DNA from: a virus
Length of the DNA stretch: 64,000 nucleotides
Virus record (IMG/VR): IMGVR_UViG_3300031857_000046
Location: 1-64,000 of that record
Direction: 5' to 3' (one strand)
The translations under genes and the position numbers were made by a program. Of this stretch, positions 29,601 to 40,100 are shown in pieces. Under the pieces are notes generated by a model that searched no databases, had not been told where the DNA came from, and saw only the letters and a program-made list of their open reading frames with translations. Position 1 is the stretch's first letter, and every line of letters starts with the position of its first letter.

Positions 29601-30892
29601 GAATTTGGGTCAACATCATATAATGATAACACCCTAAGAGTTTTATTAGGTCTTCTAGAATCTTTTTCAGCACCATCTGGGTGAAAAAGTAAATGTATTA
29701 ATAAGGCGGCAAAATCTGATAAAACTACGTTACCATTTTTTGCGTTTAAATTATTAACAGTACATAAGTCTTTTATTAATGTAAAAAAATAATCTGTTGT
29801 AATATAACCGCCAAGATAATTAGCTTTAATTTTTGACAGCATTAAAAAAAACTCCGTTTTTTTGGGTGATTTTGAAAATACAAAATTAGTGTCAAACGTA
29901 ATTGTTTTTGTTAATGTATCTAAAGCAGCTTTTATCCCATTAAGATCGTGTTGGATTGTGGTTCCATAACTATTGTATGAAGCTAAGAAATTAATTTGTG
30001 TATCATTGTATGTTTTAAATGTTTTTAGATTACCTTTAAAATTACCGATAATATGGTATGGTATACCGTTATCATTTAAATTAGTACCCTCATCTGTTTG
30101 TCCATCAAGACCTTCATTAAAGAAAAAATATGACATCGCATTCATATAATTATTTAATACACCGTACCCACTAAAAGGTATGTGTGATGCGATATTATTA
30201 TTTAAAGATATATAGGTATTAAGATTATAATCGTAATATTTTTCTCTATAATTTTTACTTATATTAGTTTTACTGAAAGAATCGCTACCATTACTAACCG
30301 AATCATCAATATGTCTTGGTGTGATTGGTTTAACAAAAGGTGCTGTTGCTAATATAAGATTTTTATCGTCATACACATACGAACCATAATGTTTATTTTT
30401 TATGATCGGGTCATCAAATAAATCATAACCGTTTTTTGCTTTTAAACCATTTATTAAATCAAGATCGATTTTAGTGTCTTTTTCATAATCATTATAGTAA
30501 TAAAAATCATACATACCACCAATATATAATATTGTGTGTATCGGTAGTTCAACTAAACCTTGTGTTGTTTTAAACGCTGTTGATAAAAATTTAAGATCTA
30601 ATGGCCCACCCACGTTAGATGGGCAAGAAATATGTCTTAAAAACATTTGGCTGCTTTTAAAAAATTTACCTGTATTAATTTCTTTTACGATATTTTGTGC
30701 AAAAATAGCGTGGTTATTAGGTGTATTAAAACCTAAAGTACTACCATCTGCATCATCTCTTTCTTTTTTAAGTGTATCAAAAGTTCCATCAATAGTTTCC
30801 CCTGTAACACTACTCATCATAGCGTTTATATCAATATCAGTGTTTAACAGATATCTTTTATCTAAAAAATCTTTATTGTTATAAAATGCCAT
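23651..30892 (-). CDS. Giant tail-hub protein with M23 peptidase and tail lysozyme domains
   Basis: A 2413-residue protein that probably forms the central tail hub or spike and opens the cell wall during injection. Around residues 1440-1520 a segment with YVKNVPLFYGTYWITNVSHK followed by MTTTFKGVRQP resembles hub proteins of the gp27/late-control type. At about 2088-2222 there is an M23 endopeptidase: HQGIDLD (H2109, D2113), LYGH (about H2160) and HLHFE (H2191, H2193) give the zinc-site residues. At about 2236-2413 a phage tail lysozyme-like domain follows, with the candidate catalytic Glu in GNIHKETGG (about E2267) and NNVGLIQWNN. T4 instead uses a separate gp5 lysozyme. The ATG lies 3 bp after the 979-residue gene. 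Confidence 0.85.
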   Translation of the reverse strand: MAFYNNKDFLDKRYLLNTDIDINAMMSSVTGETIDGTFDTLKKERDDADGSTLGFNTPNNHAIFAQNIVKEINTGKFFKSSQMFLRHISCPSNVGGPLDLKFLSTAFKTTQGLVELPIHTILYIGGMYDFYYYNDYEKDTKIDLDLINGLKAKNGYDLFDDPIIKNKHYGSYVYDDKNLILATAPFVKPITPRHIDDSVSNGSDSFSKTNISKNYREKYYDYNLNTYISLNNNIASHIPFSGYGVLNNYMNAMSYFFFNEGLDGQTDEGTNLNDNGIPYHIIGNFKGNLKTFKTYNDTQINFLASYNSYGTTIQHDLNGIKAALDTLTKTITFDTNFVFSKSPKKTEFFLMLSKIKANYLGGYITTDYFFTLIKDLCTVNNLNAKNGNVVLSDFAALLIHLLFHPDGAEKDSRRPNKTLRVLSLYDVDPNSFMPVIAHGTNVFLQLTDFLSNILTATTEKQHEQIGLLLLSIWSKEFNTEKSSKLSSLDKQGTYVVYPSCGGEIGVKELFSNKNYTYHKTNNVSTIIGSNDLVDPYVTGLTISSFTNYDDINNDLLGVLNFNYKTFYDYLPNNVSINTIYSEFLDQKALTSALKYSQKRTIPNSISDNDNFFLPKYNQIVYNDGLTTLNITNPMVTSNLDRYDDLYIIGNTTDPSAIKELNFNNKSLVYNTSKLFWFDQTRSIFPNTNVYRSQKGQHLKDIKVIDYFETLQYGYGDNVKQLYEWGDPLNEDLSIRDYSKYQTDTSLYQETYTESLDGIVDIFGFDKLEDFRALFKNFADTNTKNYFTQAFDTFNFQSLIKHTNIFGYSNLPETLTLDRAYTREEISALLCGYSGYFIEFASKNDISKILNYALTIGQENKAKIVIDEFMNSKITINNYTTTGSLYVDNTGENPEGLRLNSNIFNPIIMYASETRTADSIISKVDYRLLFRTLLFGDQPVSPYDIKTIPGNYNELITKYLGLYYIGGVEPTVSKTLLPELVRVFFITLNIEITEGNLKLLMPYIKNYIGDIFSQQDLLYRNRINSTMFGYDSSFNNATIFPSAEGATNKIYDWTLNQYVVTEKIVNGVLTKVGEVKYFYNTFDEIKAVEKLKEFIEYTNKNILTKQIEAFNTGLKKFSELSKTKIDGLDKLADSKNVDEYNEELTKSQIELRTGTYYRIKTLYDRSVSFNEIDLNDQRLIKKTSKDLAQISVNDILNHPLFFNFNVETDDTDYENCVDKRITPDVTEGKLKDLYDYAMVIDRGNNPYGSKVLANIDALKKVIADDLKNVTQVDNTLRSKSMWSVLSTLASDHEFLLLPLTSYVNLNGAIAESQDPFEVAHDMFGVFNNLEMFDSNPAFIFQLGSLTSNVSAGNKQKKNNLSEFDLSNTFCLDIETSQLGTDNQGIILDEGIPNDILNSNVSSFIVDFGNKNQNMFQNIQLSTDEFANTEESIFTQVNLASPENVAQLSSGKLFTAMENRSYSCTVTSLGNAGIQPLTYFYVKNVPLFYGTYWITNVSHKITANTMTTTFKGVRQPISKKPTANTSILAQLLRTAEINAEASGYVDPNNRVPVDTDGQVYAYNNRASVAGGTDNGFALFSQAESGGKYVNYSGQWIAASYLNLMTNGDQNNKLLIKALIAYLYNNASLLAGSQEPAEAVKYFADIVVYDMFVKLGIGRSISNLLKTYPTSGNEYEQILLEFSQKPLAEVATYLAQDQPLKGVKTTLITSQTDGIVGDDATLPKVTFPKDIEIPSNYSEQSKNDFLGASYWVSGKVKNNFQELQGFSTYNLTNIVFKTTGSMFPDGNHNGSIEETFSTVQIQPNSGGLSSIWSINVNPKLYVENGDIIFVDVYTPYTTPDGYPTKIVNGISRYKLIQVIPDYKAWLNTNLTQNDKTRITNAYNAGNDIVLLPFDTSKITNGKVGEKYFVVLRYGKAPFIPKIHEDARLKYNRSVIGVTSGNSPILNSNNFFANVDKKPPVVLGFGTVSGQTSPLSGEFIYNASYSDPYLPAGRGTDETTYQADVLGAISDGKSYVSFIAISTEDQLKSTEAKDRTIKSYINSSVRGTKEAPQDWTVLDKDITSDQIYVPPAKRFVDGTKRKISSWVDPLAKIVPTSGFGNRTAPATGASEFHQGIDLDAAVGTTVYSVLNGNVVFAGDKESSGFGKLVIIAHREHNISTLYGHISEPKTTQGANVKAGDVIAKSGKEGIGTGPHLHFEVRTGIATDYSSYFGLTAIDPKPYLVFGGSSPDKKTIGSAETEANKVEIKNYLKDRGWSKIEVAAALGNIHKETGGTFNPLIESGADVINGKNNVGLIQWNNKTFDTVGSTVTAQLNYLLEGGWKRNTDNFRAQLKTEIPTIKYDLSVAGSNVTGLSSDELQAYVAAYIFAWKVEVCYGCNVGWDKYHIKDRGILPAGRSTFAVDYFKRMNTSSDNLKW

Positions 30893-30895
30893 ATT

Positions 30896-33835
30896 TTATA
30901 TTATTATTTTACTATATTTAGTCTGAGTTTTAATTTTATTTTCTGGCATAAGCTGTTTATTAAACACCTCAGTTTTAGCCGATATTGCAAGTGCGTTTGA
31001 ATTTTCATTATTAGCCGCAACTTTATTGTCAATTTTAAAATCTATCGGATAGTCCGTTAAATTAATACCATAAGTATTATTGTGCAAACCATTGCTATTT
31101 TTTGTTGTTGGTGTGTAATTTGCCCTAATTTCAGTTGGTAAATTAAACATTGTTGGGTCATTTCCCTCAATTTGATCATGGGTATCTAAACCATTAAAAA
31201 ACACAGCGTGTAGTCTATCTGGCTTGTTTGGGTTTTTTCTACTCTTATACTCTAAAGGATCATAATTATACAACGATTTAAATATCTCTAAATTAGTTGC
31301 ACTATTGATATAACCTTCTATTTTTTCTTTATTAGAATTAATGTCGGCTATTGTGTATTGTACATCCATTAATTTATTCATTTCAACAATGATGTTGTTA
31401 ATGTTGTTAACCAAACCAATAGAATTATTCGCACTACCAGCCATTGTTCTGGCAAAAGCATCATAATGTGTTTCTGTTGTACCAGCAGTTGGGGTAATTT
31501 TATTTTTTATGTTATTAAAAAAAACACTAACACTTGTTTTATCCGCATTTCTAATTGAATCATCCAGCATTAAAAATTCATGGTTTGTGATCATGTCAAC
31601 CAATTTTGTGTTTATTTTTTCGGTTGACCCGAACGAAAAACCACAATATAACATTAGTTTGTCAACAAACTCATAAATTGTTTCGATTGGTGTTTGTTGT
31701 GTATCGTAATGGTCAAGGTTGTTTATAACCAATAAAGATGATATTAAACCGTTTATCTGATTACTTACTTTAATAGCCGTTTTGTTTCTTATGTTTTCGT
31801 TATATATTTGAGACTCGCTACTAGATGTGTCGATTTGCTTATCACCAATAGCAGTCATTCTCTCTAAAGCACGAAAAATTTCTTCGGTAAACTGAACCTC
31901 AAACCAATCTTTTGTCTTACTATTCCCTGGATACGTTTTTTTAAAAACATATGTATTACTAGCAGTGTCCAATTCTTTTTGAAAATAATTCGGAAACGGG
32001 TAAAATTTTTGTATGTCTGGGTTATTAATGTCTATTTCATATTCACCAAAAAGTGATTGTATTTTCTGTCTACTGTTACTATCAGCAATTTGTCTAAATG
32101 AGTTTAAAGCTGATAAATTTAACAACGTTAAAAATACTTGCATATTATTCATTAATATTCGAATAACATTGTCGATATTTGGTACAAACCCTATCTTTTC
32201 TTGTAATTGAAAGAATAGTTCATCTTCGGTAATTGACTCAACCTTTTCAAAGAAAAGAATTAAGTTGGTTGTTATGATTTTATGTACCTCTCTAAAAAAT
32301 TTATCGCTGAAGTATACCTCTCTAAGGTCATCAATGTTTGTTGATGAAACATCGTTAAACAGTATTAAATCATCATTAAAAATAGTTTTTATATTATTAG
32401 TATCTATTTTTTGTATATATGAAACCTCATTTTTAAAACCAGCTGCTGCTGTTAGTTTTAATTTAATTTCATTAATGATACTTTGTTTTAAACTAATATT
32501 AGCGCCAGCGGTTGTTGTATAGTCATCCCCAGAAAATAAATCAATTTTTGTGGAAACTGTATCAGCGTAATCCCTTATTAAACGATACGGGTCAATTTTA
32601 TTTTGACCAGTTTCGTTGATCATTGTTTCATTCTTTAAATTAACCAAACTACCAGTATTTAACCTAGTTATTAAATCATCGTTAAGATAATAATCATTTA
32701 CTGACCTTTTATTTTGTCTTAATAACTTTTGCCAAAGTGGTAATTGTTGTTTTAAAGACTCATTAAACTTATCTTCTAATATTGAATACGTCTCTAAAGC
32801 AACAGATCTATCATTATTAATTTTTTTAAGCTCGTCATTATAAGCTAATTCGTTTTTACCCAGAACATTACTAGTTCTAATCATATCTAATATAGATGGG
32901 TATTTTGCAAAAAAATGTTTTCTAAACTCATTTTTACTTTTTTCGTCTGGGCCGTCTATGACTAGCTTACCATCAACCTTTTTAGTGGTTACACCGTATA
33001 AAGCTTCATATTTTTTGTTTTGTTTTTCGTATAAACCCTGTAATAATCTTTTACCTAGATAATCGTTGCTACCCGCATCACCTATTCTATACATGTATGG
33101 TGCTAAATATGCATACACCATCAAGAAGTTGTTATATATTGAAAAGGTTCTTGATAAGAATTCAGCTCTGATTATGTAATTACCTGTGGATGAGTCAAAC
33201 GTTGTTGACGTTTTTGTCATGGATAGTGGGTATTCAATACCCTTACCATAATAACCCTTTATTGTTAAACTAAATAACGGGTATGGAAACCTATAAAAAA
33301 TGTTATATGGGTTTGTTGGGTCATTTCCTCTCTCAAGCAACGTCCTACCCTGTACATCAACAAATTCTATCTTTATGATAGGTGTCATTGATGCGTTATG
33401 TGATATATCGATATTTGTTATACCAAATGTTTCTGGGTCAAAAAAGTTTTCCTGATCACTGTTAGTGGTAAAAAAATCACTCCAGTCTGTTGTAAAAACA
33501 CCTTTATTTCTTTTTTTATCAAAGTTTATGGTACCATCATTGTTTTTTGTGGCTTCTTTTAGTGGGTTCATAAAATTAACCCCTATTTGACCTATCGTTA
33601 CAACGTTAAAACTAGCATCATCTTGTATAATAGCACTATCTGGATTTAAACGGGCGGTAAGATTTGCATACATAACAAGATCTTCCTGTTTAACATACCT
33701 AGGTATTATATCATTTTCGCTATTAATAACTTTATTAGGGTCAACAACAAAAACGCCATTTTTTATGGCGCTATTTGCTTCAACCGACCTTCTACCAAAA
33801 CTAGATAGTATCTTTTCATCATATTTATTATCCAT
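30896..33835 (-). CDS. Large baseplate/hub-associated protein (979 aa)
   Basis: A 979-residue protein I cannot name. Residues about 140-240 form a beta-rich domain (PIIKIEFVDVQGRTLL, PYPLFSLTIKGYYGKGIEYP, NYIIRAEFLSRTFSIYNNF) of a style I associate with baseplate proteins of large T4-like phages. The centre is helical and charged, and the C-terminal part has long helices (about 620-840). No signal peptide or enzymatic motif is visible. It overlaps the gp53-like gene by 8 bp and is followed after 3 bp by the hub gene, so all are co-translated. A role in the hub-wedge junction is inferred from order. Confidence 0.65.
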   Translation of the reverse strand: MDNKYDEKILSSFGRRSVEANSAIKNGVFVVDPNKVINSENDIIPRYVKQEDLVMYANLTARLNPDSAIIQDDASFNVVTIGQIGVNFMNPLKEATKNNDGTINFDKKRNKGVFTTDWSDFFTTNSDQENFFDPETFGITNIDISHNASMTPIIKIEFVDVQGRTLLERGNDPTNPYNIFYRFPYPLFSLTIKGYYGKGIEYPLSMTKTSTTFDSSTGNYIIRAEFLSRTFSIYNNFLMVYAYLAPYMYRIGDAGSNDYLGKRLLQGLYEKQNKKYEALYGVTTKKVDGKLVIDGPDEKSKNEFRKHFFAKYPSILDMIRTSNVLGKNELAYNDELKKINNDRSVALETYSILEDKFNESLKQQLPLWQKLLRQNKRSVNDYYLNDDLITRLNTGSLVNLKNETMINETGQNKIDPYRLIRDYADTVSTKIDLFSGDDYTTTAGANISLKQSIINEIKLKLTAAAGFKNEVSYIQKIDTNNIKTIFNDDLILFNDVSSTNIDDLREVYFSDKFFREVHKIITTNLILFFEKVESITEDELFFQLQEKIGFVPNIDNVIRILMNNMQVFLTLLNLSALNSFRQIADSNSRQKIQSLFGEYEIDINNPDIQKFYPFPNYFQKELDTASNTYVFKKTYPGNSKTKDWFEVQFTEEIFRALERMTAIGDKQIDTSSSESQIYNENIRNKTAIKVSNQINGLISSLLVINNLDHYDTQQTPIETIYEFVDKLMLYCGFSFGSTEKINTKLVDMITNHEFLMLDDSIRNADKTSVSVFFNNIKNKITPTAGTTETHYDAFARTMAGSANNSIGLVNNINNIIVEMNKLMDVQYTIADINSNKEKIEGYINSATNLEIFKSLYNYDPLEYKSRKNPNKPDRLHAVFFNGLDTHDQIEGNDPTMFNLPTEIRANYTPTTKNSNGLHNNTYGINLTDYPIDFKIDNKVAANNENSNALAISAKTEVFNKQLMPENKIKTQTKYSKIII

Positions 33836-34148
33836 AATACGCTACCCTGTTTTTTAATTTAGTCTCATACTCTCTTAATGTATCCTGTAATGGATATGGT
33901 ACCCTAAGTGTGGTATTATCAGGTATTTCCCATTCACTAGACGCTACATCTGGATTGGCCATTAAAATCAACCAACCGTAATATGGTACGGAATAATATT
34001 GCTGACTGATTTTATCCAACCTACTTTTACCTGTATTATATACGGTAAATAAATCGGTCGTTTTTTCAGTTAACTTAATAAACGGTGCGGATATGTGTTT
34101 TGAGTCACTATCCAATGTTTTGTATCTGTTAAAGTATCTAAGTGCCAT
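33828..34148 (-). CDS. 53: Baseplate wedge protein, gp53-like (LysM-like fold)
   Basis: A 106-residue protein resembling the gp53 family of baseplate wedge subunits, which contain a LysM-like fold. Visible marks are the segment SRLDKISQQYYSVPYYGWLI followed by LMANPD and a C-terminal LRVPYPLQDTL. The YYG..WLIL.AN pattern is that of gp53/LysM-like proteins. T4 gp53 is longer (196 aa); this corresponds to its conserved core. In T4 it joins gp6 and gp25 in the wedge. Here it sits in the hub operon, 20 kb from gp25 and gp6. Confidence 0.6.
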   Translation of the reverse strand: MALRYFNRYKTLDSDSKHISAPFIKLTEKTTDLFTVYNTGKSRLDKISQQYYSVPYYGWLILMANPDVASSEWEIPDNTTLRVPYPLQDTLREYETKLKNRVAYYG

Positions 34149-34156
34149 ATTAATAA

Positions 34157-37100
34157 TTAATTAGAGAGCTCTGGGTAAAGTTCTGGGTAAAGTATTGATA
34201 ATTGTGTTTGATCATTTTGTTTTATAGACTCAGCCTCATTTGTCGTACATAAGTTAATAATAGGATCATTCTTGTATTTTGTAAAGAGTTTTAGGTTTTT
34301 AACAATAACAGGATCTGGTTTACTTGTTTCTCTAAATGTTACTAAATAATCCTCTACACCACCTTTAAACAATTTAGCACGCATTTCTGATATACCCAAT
34401 ACTTTGTTTTGATTGTCAACACCAAAAACATTTTTATTTATGTTTTTAATCGTATTGTCGTTTATATTTGACATATAACTCAGAACATCACCTAGATCAG
34501 CATCGTATTTTTTAACAAAACTCTCAATAAGTTTAAAGGTATCCTCAATTGATTTTTTTATCTTTTTCTTTTGAGCCTCTACATACGCTTCACTTCTTTT
34601 TGGGTCGTTTTTAATACTAGCTGGTGGGTTAATACCAGTTTTTTCTATTTTAGCCATGATAGCCTCAATATGTGTTGGTTTATTTATGTATAAGTTATAT
34701 AAAAACTCAATGAATAAAACCTCATGCATTGCTGACATTTTTACAGTTTCACCGTATGTTATACCAGTTGTTACACCAGTTGTTATACCACTTGTGGAAC
34801 CACTAAAACCATTTAATTTAATTTTTTGTTGGTCTGGTAATGAATTAACATACTCTTCTGTTATGGTATAATCATAAGCCATTAAAGTGTTAAGATTTTT
34901 TAATTGCGTATTTAATGTTGTGCCAGTTATATTAGGGTTGTTATCATTAAATAGGTAATAATTTATATCCTTTATAAAACTATTTTGTGAATTTGTTTTT
35001 TTGTTTACACCGTAATAGAACAAAATATTAGAAACTGTATCACCTGTTGTTGAACCAGTTGGGTTTAATGTTACACCAGTCAAATTATTAACTTGTAAAT
35101 CAAATCCATAAGACGGTGTATAAGCTAAATCAATATCATTGTTTTTGCTCTCAAACTGGTCAGATAACATAACCTCTAAAGTCTTATTACTAAAATCTAA
35201 AACTTCATAGTTTATTTTTTCAAACGTATATCTCATTTGATAAACACCATCGTTATACACGTTATTAGCTGTATTTGATATACTACCATCATTTGCTCTT
35301 GTAACTAAAGAGTATGAAGTTGTTTCTAGTGATCTGGCACTATCTGTCGTACCATATTCATATGGGTTAAATGAAAAATTTTCACTTGTTATAGGACCAG
35401 TTACTGGTGGTGTTACCTGCCCAAACTTAAAGGTGTTTGTGGCAGTTGTTCCGTTAGAATCTAGTATATTATTTGTTGGTAAGAAGTTATCAAAATCGTA
35501 TTGGTTTGGTAAATCATTAAGTGTTGTGTAACCAAACACTTTTTTGATGTACTCCATGTTTCTATTGTACTCTTTTATTATATCATCAGATGCGCCATTA
35601 TCTATGTTATTTTTCATTTGTTTAAAGAAATACAAACCATTACCTAATGAAGCATACTGATTTATCGTGAAACCAGTCGTTGGTGATAGAGAATTTGCGT
35701 CATTAATAATATTGTACACATCCGATAAACTAATTAAATTACCACCGTCTATTGATAATTTTTTGTACTCATCATAAGGGTTATAACCAAACATAGTACT
35801 ACCAGTTACTGGCGTTTTTAATTTTTTACCATTAGGTATTACTTCATATAATTTAGCCCTACCTTCTGAATACGTGGCATCATATCCGTACAATGGTAAT
35901 GATAAACCAGCTAATACAACTGACATTTTGGCCACCGAATCATTTAAAGCGTTTATAGTTGTCTCATCATCCGCATCTTTTATAGACATGAATTTTGTAT
36001 ACTCAACATCAAAATAAGACGTAAAATCTTTAATGTGCTGTGTGTCTAAGTTTTTATAAAAAGATTTAAATGTTTTAAGAGTGTCATCAGGGCTAAACCA
36101 AAAAGCTAAAGTGTTTGTAGCGATTTTAGTTCTAAATTCGTCTTTAAATGAACTTATGATATCTCTATATATTTTTATACCGTTAGTGTCTCTAAAGAAA
36201 ATACCACCTGTTTCAGATATACCATTAAAATTATTAGTATACCCATTTGTAAAACTACCTTGGAAATATTTACTACTTCTACCATTGTTAGTGGCACCAG
36301 TTAATGCTGTAAAATTGTAAGGTAAACCTTTACCGTCACCAATTTTAAACATGTATTCTTGTGGGTGTAAATTAAGTTTTAACGCCTCAAATTCCTCTGG
36401 TTTGTTATTATTCTTAGTTAAGAAAAACGGGTGTTGTCTAAACACGTCACCAAGTTCAAAATATCTTTTTTCTTCAGCAACGGTATTAAATATTTCTGAG
36501 TACGTTAACCCGCTAAGGCTTACGCTAGGGATTGTAGTACCAGAGATATTATTAATTATTTCACCTATAGTTGTACCACTAACAGATAGAGGTTTTTTAT
36601 AGTTTTTATTCTTTAATACATTATCAATAACTTTATATTTGGCCGTTGGTGTGTTATTTAAACTTTCTTTTTTACCAACTAAACCACCAAAAGCTGTTAT
36701 GTATTCACCAAAAGTTGTATACAATGAATCAAATAAATCATAATATTGTACATCATATCTTTGTATGTAATACCTACCATATTCTTGTCTAAATGCAAAC
36801 TCACCAAAATTAGAGTGATCTATTGCTGTCCAAGTTGTTGTATCTGTTGGTAACGTTTTTGTATATACACCATTAACAATAGGGTACTGGCTAGCTTTTC
36901 TAACATAATATTGGCCTTGGTATATAACGCAAGTTTCCGCCTTGTATTCTTTGGTTGGGTCAAATGTTGTTGCTCCAGTTAAATAATGATAGTAAGTACC
37001 ACCAGCTAATTTTGGTAGTAATCTTTCGCTAACAACCCCAATTGTACCATAAGGTATTGGTAAATTTTCGGTTGAGGGTGTTATTAACTCAGCCGCTGCA

Positions 37101-40100
37101 ACTATTGGTATTAAATCCAATGAATTTTCAGCAAAGAAATCTTGTTCTAGATTTATTAGATCTCTTTCTCTTCTATCTGTGTTAGCAAAAGTTCTTTCAT
37201 CATACACATCAGTGTTGGCGTAATAGTTAAATGTTAATGCATTTTGTAATTGATCAACATATCTTCTTAAACCTTGCCCACCAATATATTTAAACGACAT
37301 GTTGACTTTCGCTAACATTGGTTGTACACCAATACCTTCTGGGTTTAAATCCCATAATAAAGGATCATAACTAATATTTAAACTATTAACTATGATTTTT
37401 GTGTGGTAAAAATCACCAATTCTTAAAACAGAAACTGGTGGTCTACCAAATGCCGTATTTTTAGCGTCACAACCTGGAACACCAATATCCTTTGTGATTG
37501 TATCACCAGGTCTCATACATTGCTGTAAAAAGGTTAATCTTGCATTTAAACCCTCGGGTGTCATTGCATGAAAAGCTGGACTAAAATATTTTAATTTTTG
37601 TTTTAAACTATCAAAAATAATAGGTGATTCCTCTGATAAATAATCGAAATAATCACACTCAGTTAATAGTTTATTAAGTATTCTTTGCGCTATTTCTCTT
37701 TTTGTTACGTTTGTTGTTGGTACCTCTTCTTCACGATACAATGGTGGCGTTTCAGCTGGTGGTTCTTTTCTTTCTAAAGGTATTTCTTTTGGAATCAAAG
37801 TTGCGTTAATTTCAACCCTTCTAGCAAAAGACGCTATAGGTGATAAATTACCACAAACAATATCAGCCTCTCTTCTGGAAACTTGTTGGAAAGGTGCCGT
37901 ATTAACAGCTATACATGTACCAATAAGTTGACTATTTATCGGTGAAGTAATTCCAGCTGGTACCGATGGTATAAAATTATTTTTTACTTTATCAAACTCA
38001 TCATAAGTTTTAACCATATAATAAGTTTTGTTGTCACCATAACTTATTGGAAAATATTCTATACCAGCAGATGTTTTTAGTGGTCTACCGAATAAAGTTG
38101 TATACTCATTTGGTTCTGGGTTTGTCTGAAATAAATCATCAAGTGTTTGACCTCTTGAGACAATATCAAAACTGATTTCTTGTTTAGAATTAATATCACC
38201 CCTTAAGATAACAATTTTTTTAGATTTTTCTAAGTCACCGTGTAGTTTATTAACATCCGCTTCAGTTAATATAGGTTCACCATTTATTGTATAACATTTA
38301 ACGTCATCATCAGACATGACATCAAGTATTAACCATTTTGTAACCGAAACAAATCTTCTTGATGCTAATTTATCATTATATCTTTGTAATTCCGCTAAGT
38401 TTTGACCAGGAGCTGATGGTGATGCGTGTGCAACCATACTAAATCTTAAGTTATAGTCTTTAGTGCTTGCATAATTTTTCGCTGAATAAGCTTTTGCAAT
38501 GTTTAAATACTGTTCCTCATAACCATAAGATTTTCCAGGATAAGTTTTTCTATCCGTAGTAAAAAAGTGTTGGTGTTCTTTTGCCGCATTTGTACCTATT
38601 GTGTAATCGTATCTAATCCAAGCCAATCTTTCTGATGGGTCTAAGTTAGAACCACCGCCAACAGCAACTTCTTTAAACTCAGAGTTTTGATCGAGTTTTT
38701 GTCCTCTAGCTAAATTTTGATAGATATCATAATAATCAGAATATTTGTCAACGACAAAATTCGCTTGATTTTTATACGAATTTTTTTGTATAGGGATGTC
38801 ATTCTCAAAAAATAAGTTAAATTGTGTTATCTTTTGGGTTTCTAATTTCGGGGTTTCTATCGTAATACCTTCTTGTTTAAAGCTACCTGATGATTCAACT
38901 TTGGTTCTTATTTTTTCATTTGGTAATCTAATATCCAAATCAGATATAACCTTTTTAAAATACTCAATATCACTATCACTAAACACACCCCATATTCTAG
39001 CTAATTCAAAAATATCGTAATCTAAACAACCTGCCCAGAAAGCTGCTAATAATTCATCAACTTCACCATCTGTTAATTGAGCAAATTCTTTATCTACTAA
39101 TAAGTTCATTATTGTTGGGTGATCGACAACTATATCCCATGACAATGTGCCAGATCTTTCTGTGTTGTTGTAGGTATAAATTGGTTCTGGTCTACCTAAA
39201 AATTGGTGTGTTGTCCAGTTTGTTGTTGTATCATCTGTGAATCTAATATTGTATGGCGGGAACCACATTATTCTACCACCATTAGCACCCTTTTCACAAG
39301 GTGGTAATTCATTAAATTGAGATGAATCTCTCCAAGCTAAATTCTCAATGGAGAACATATATTTTCTGGCCCTTTTCTCACCAAAAGCCTCAACAACAGC
39401 GTCTCCAAGACCATCACCTAACCTACCGTAACCTTCGTTAACGTTAAGCGCTGATGGGTGTATATTTAAGTTTCCGTATCTATCCAATACAGAATTTCTT
39501 TCTTTTCTATTTAACTCTTTCCATCTAATAAGATCCGTTATCTTTGAAAATGGTTTTGCTTTTGTCCAGGCTCTACAAAGAGTAACCTCATTGTACATTC
39601 TTTCGTCATCTCTTTTACCAGCTGTATCTAAACCAGGTACTAAATAAGTGTACCCGATAACCTCATCTTTTTTATTTTTTCTTGGTGTTTTAAACGGTGT
39701 AATAACCCCAGAGCTTTTTGGGGAAAAATGATAACCATCGGTAAATTTAGTTTTAGTTTGGTCAATAGATCTTATTGCACGATTACTTGTACCAGATTTC
39801 AATAATTGTTGTGTAACCCCCATTATTGAGCAATCTCTAAATCTACCAGTTGAGGTTGGGTCATTTGGATCCCCGCCCATTGTTCTGGATAATATATCAT
39901 CGTCAAGTTTACCTAAAGAATCCCATTTAAGTACACCATTTTTACCGTCTTCTATTGTCCAACGTTGTTCATCAGTGCTACCTCTCCAAATAAATGATGT
40001 TTGTATTGATCCGTATTTAGAAACATTTTCAACACCTGGTTCTACATAATAATCAGGAACACCATCGTTTATTCTAATAGACCTTGTTAATTCACTATTA

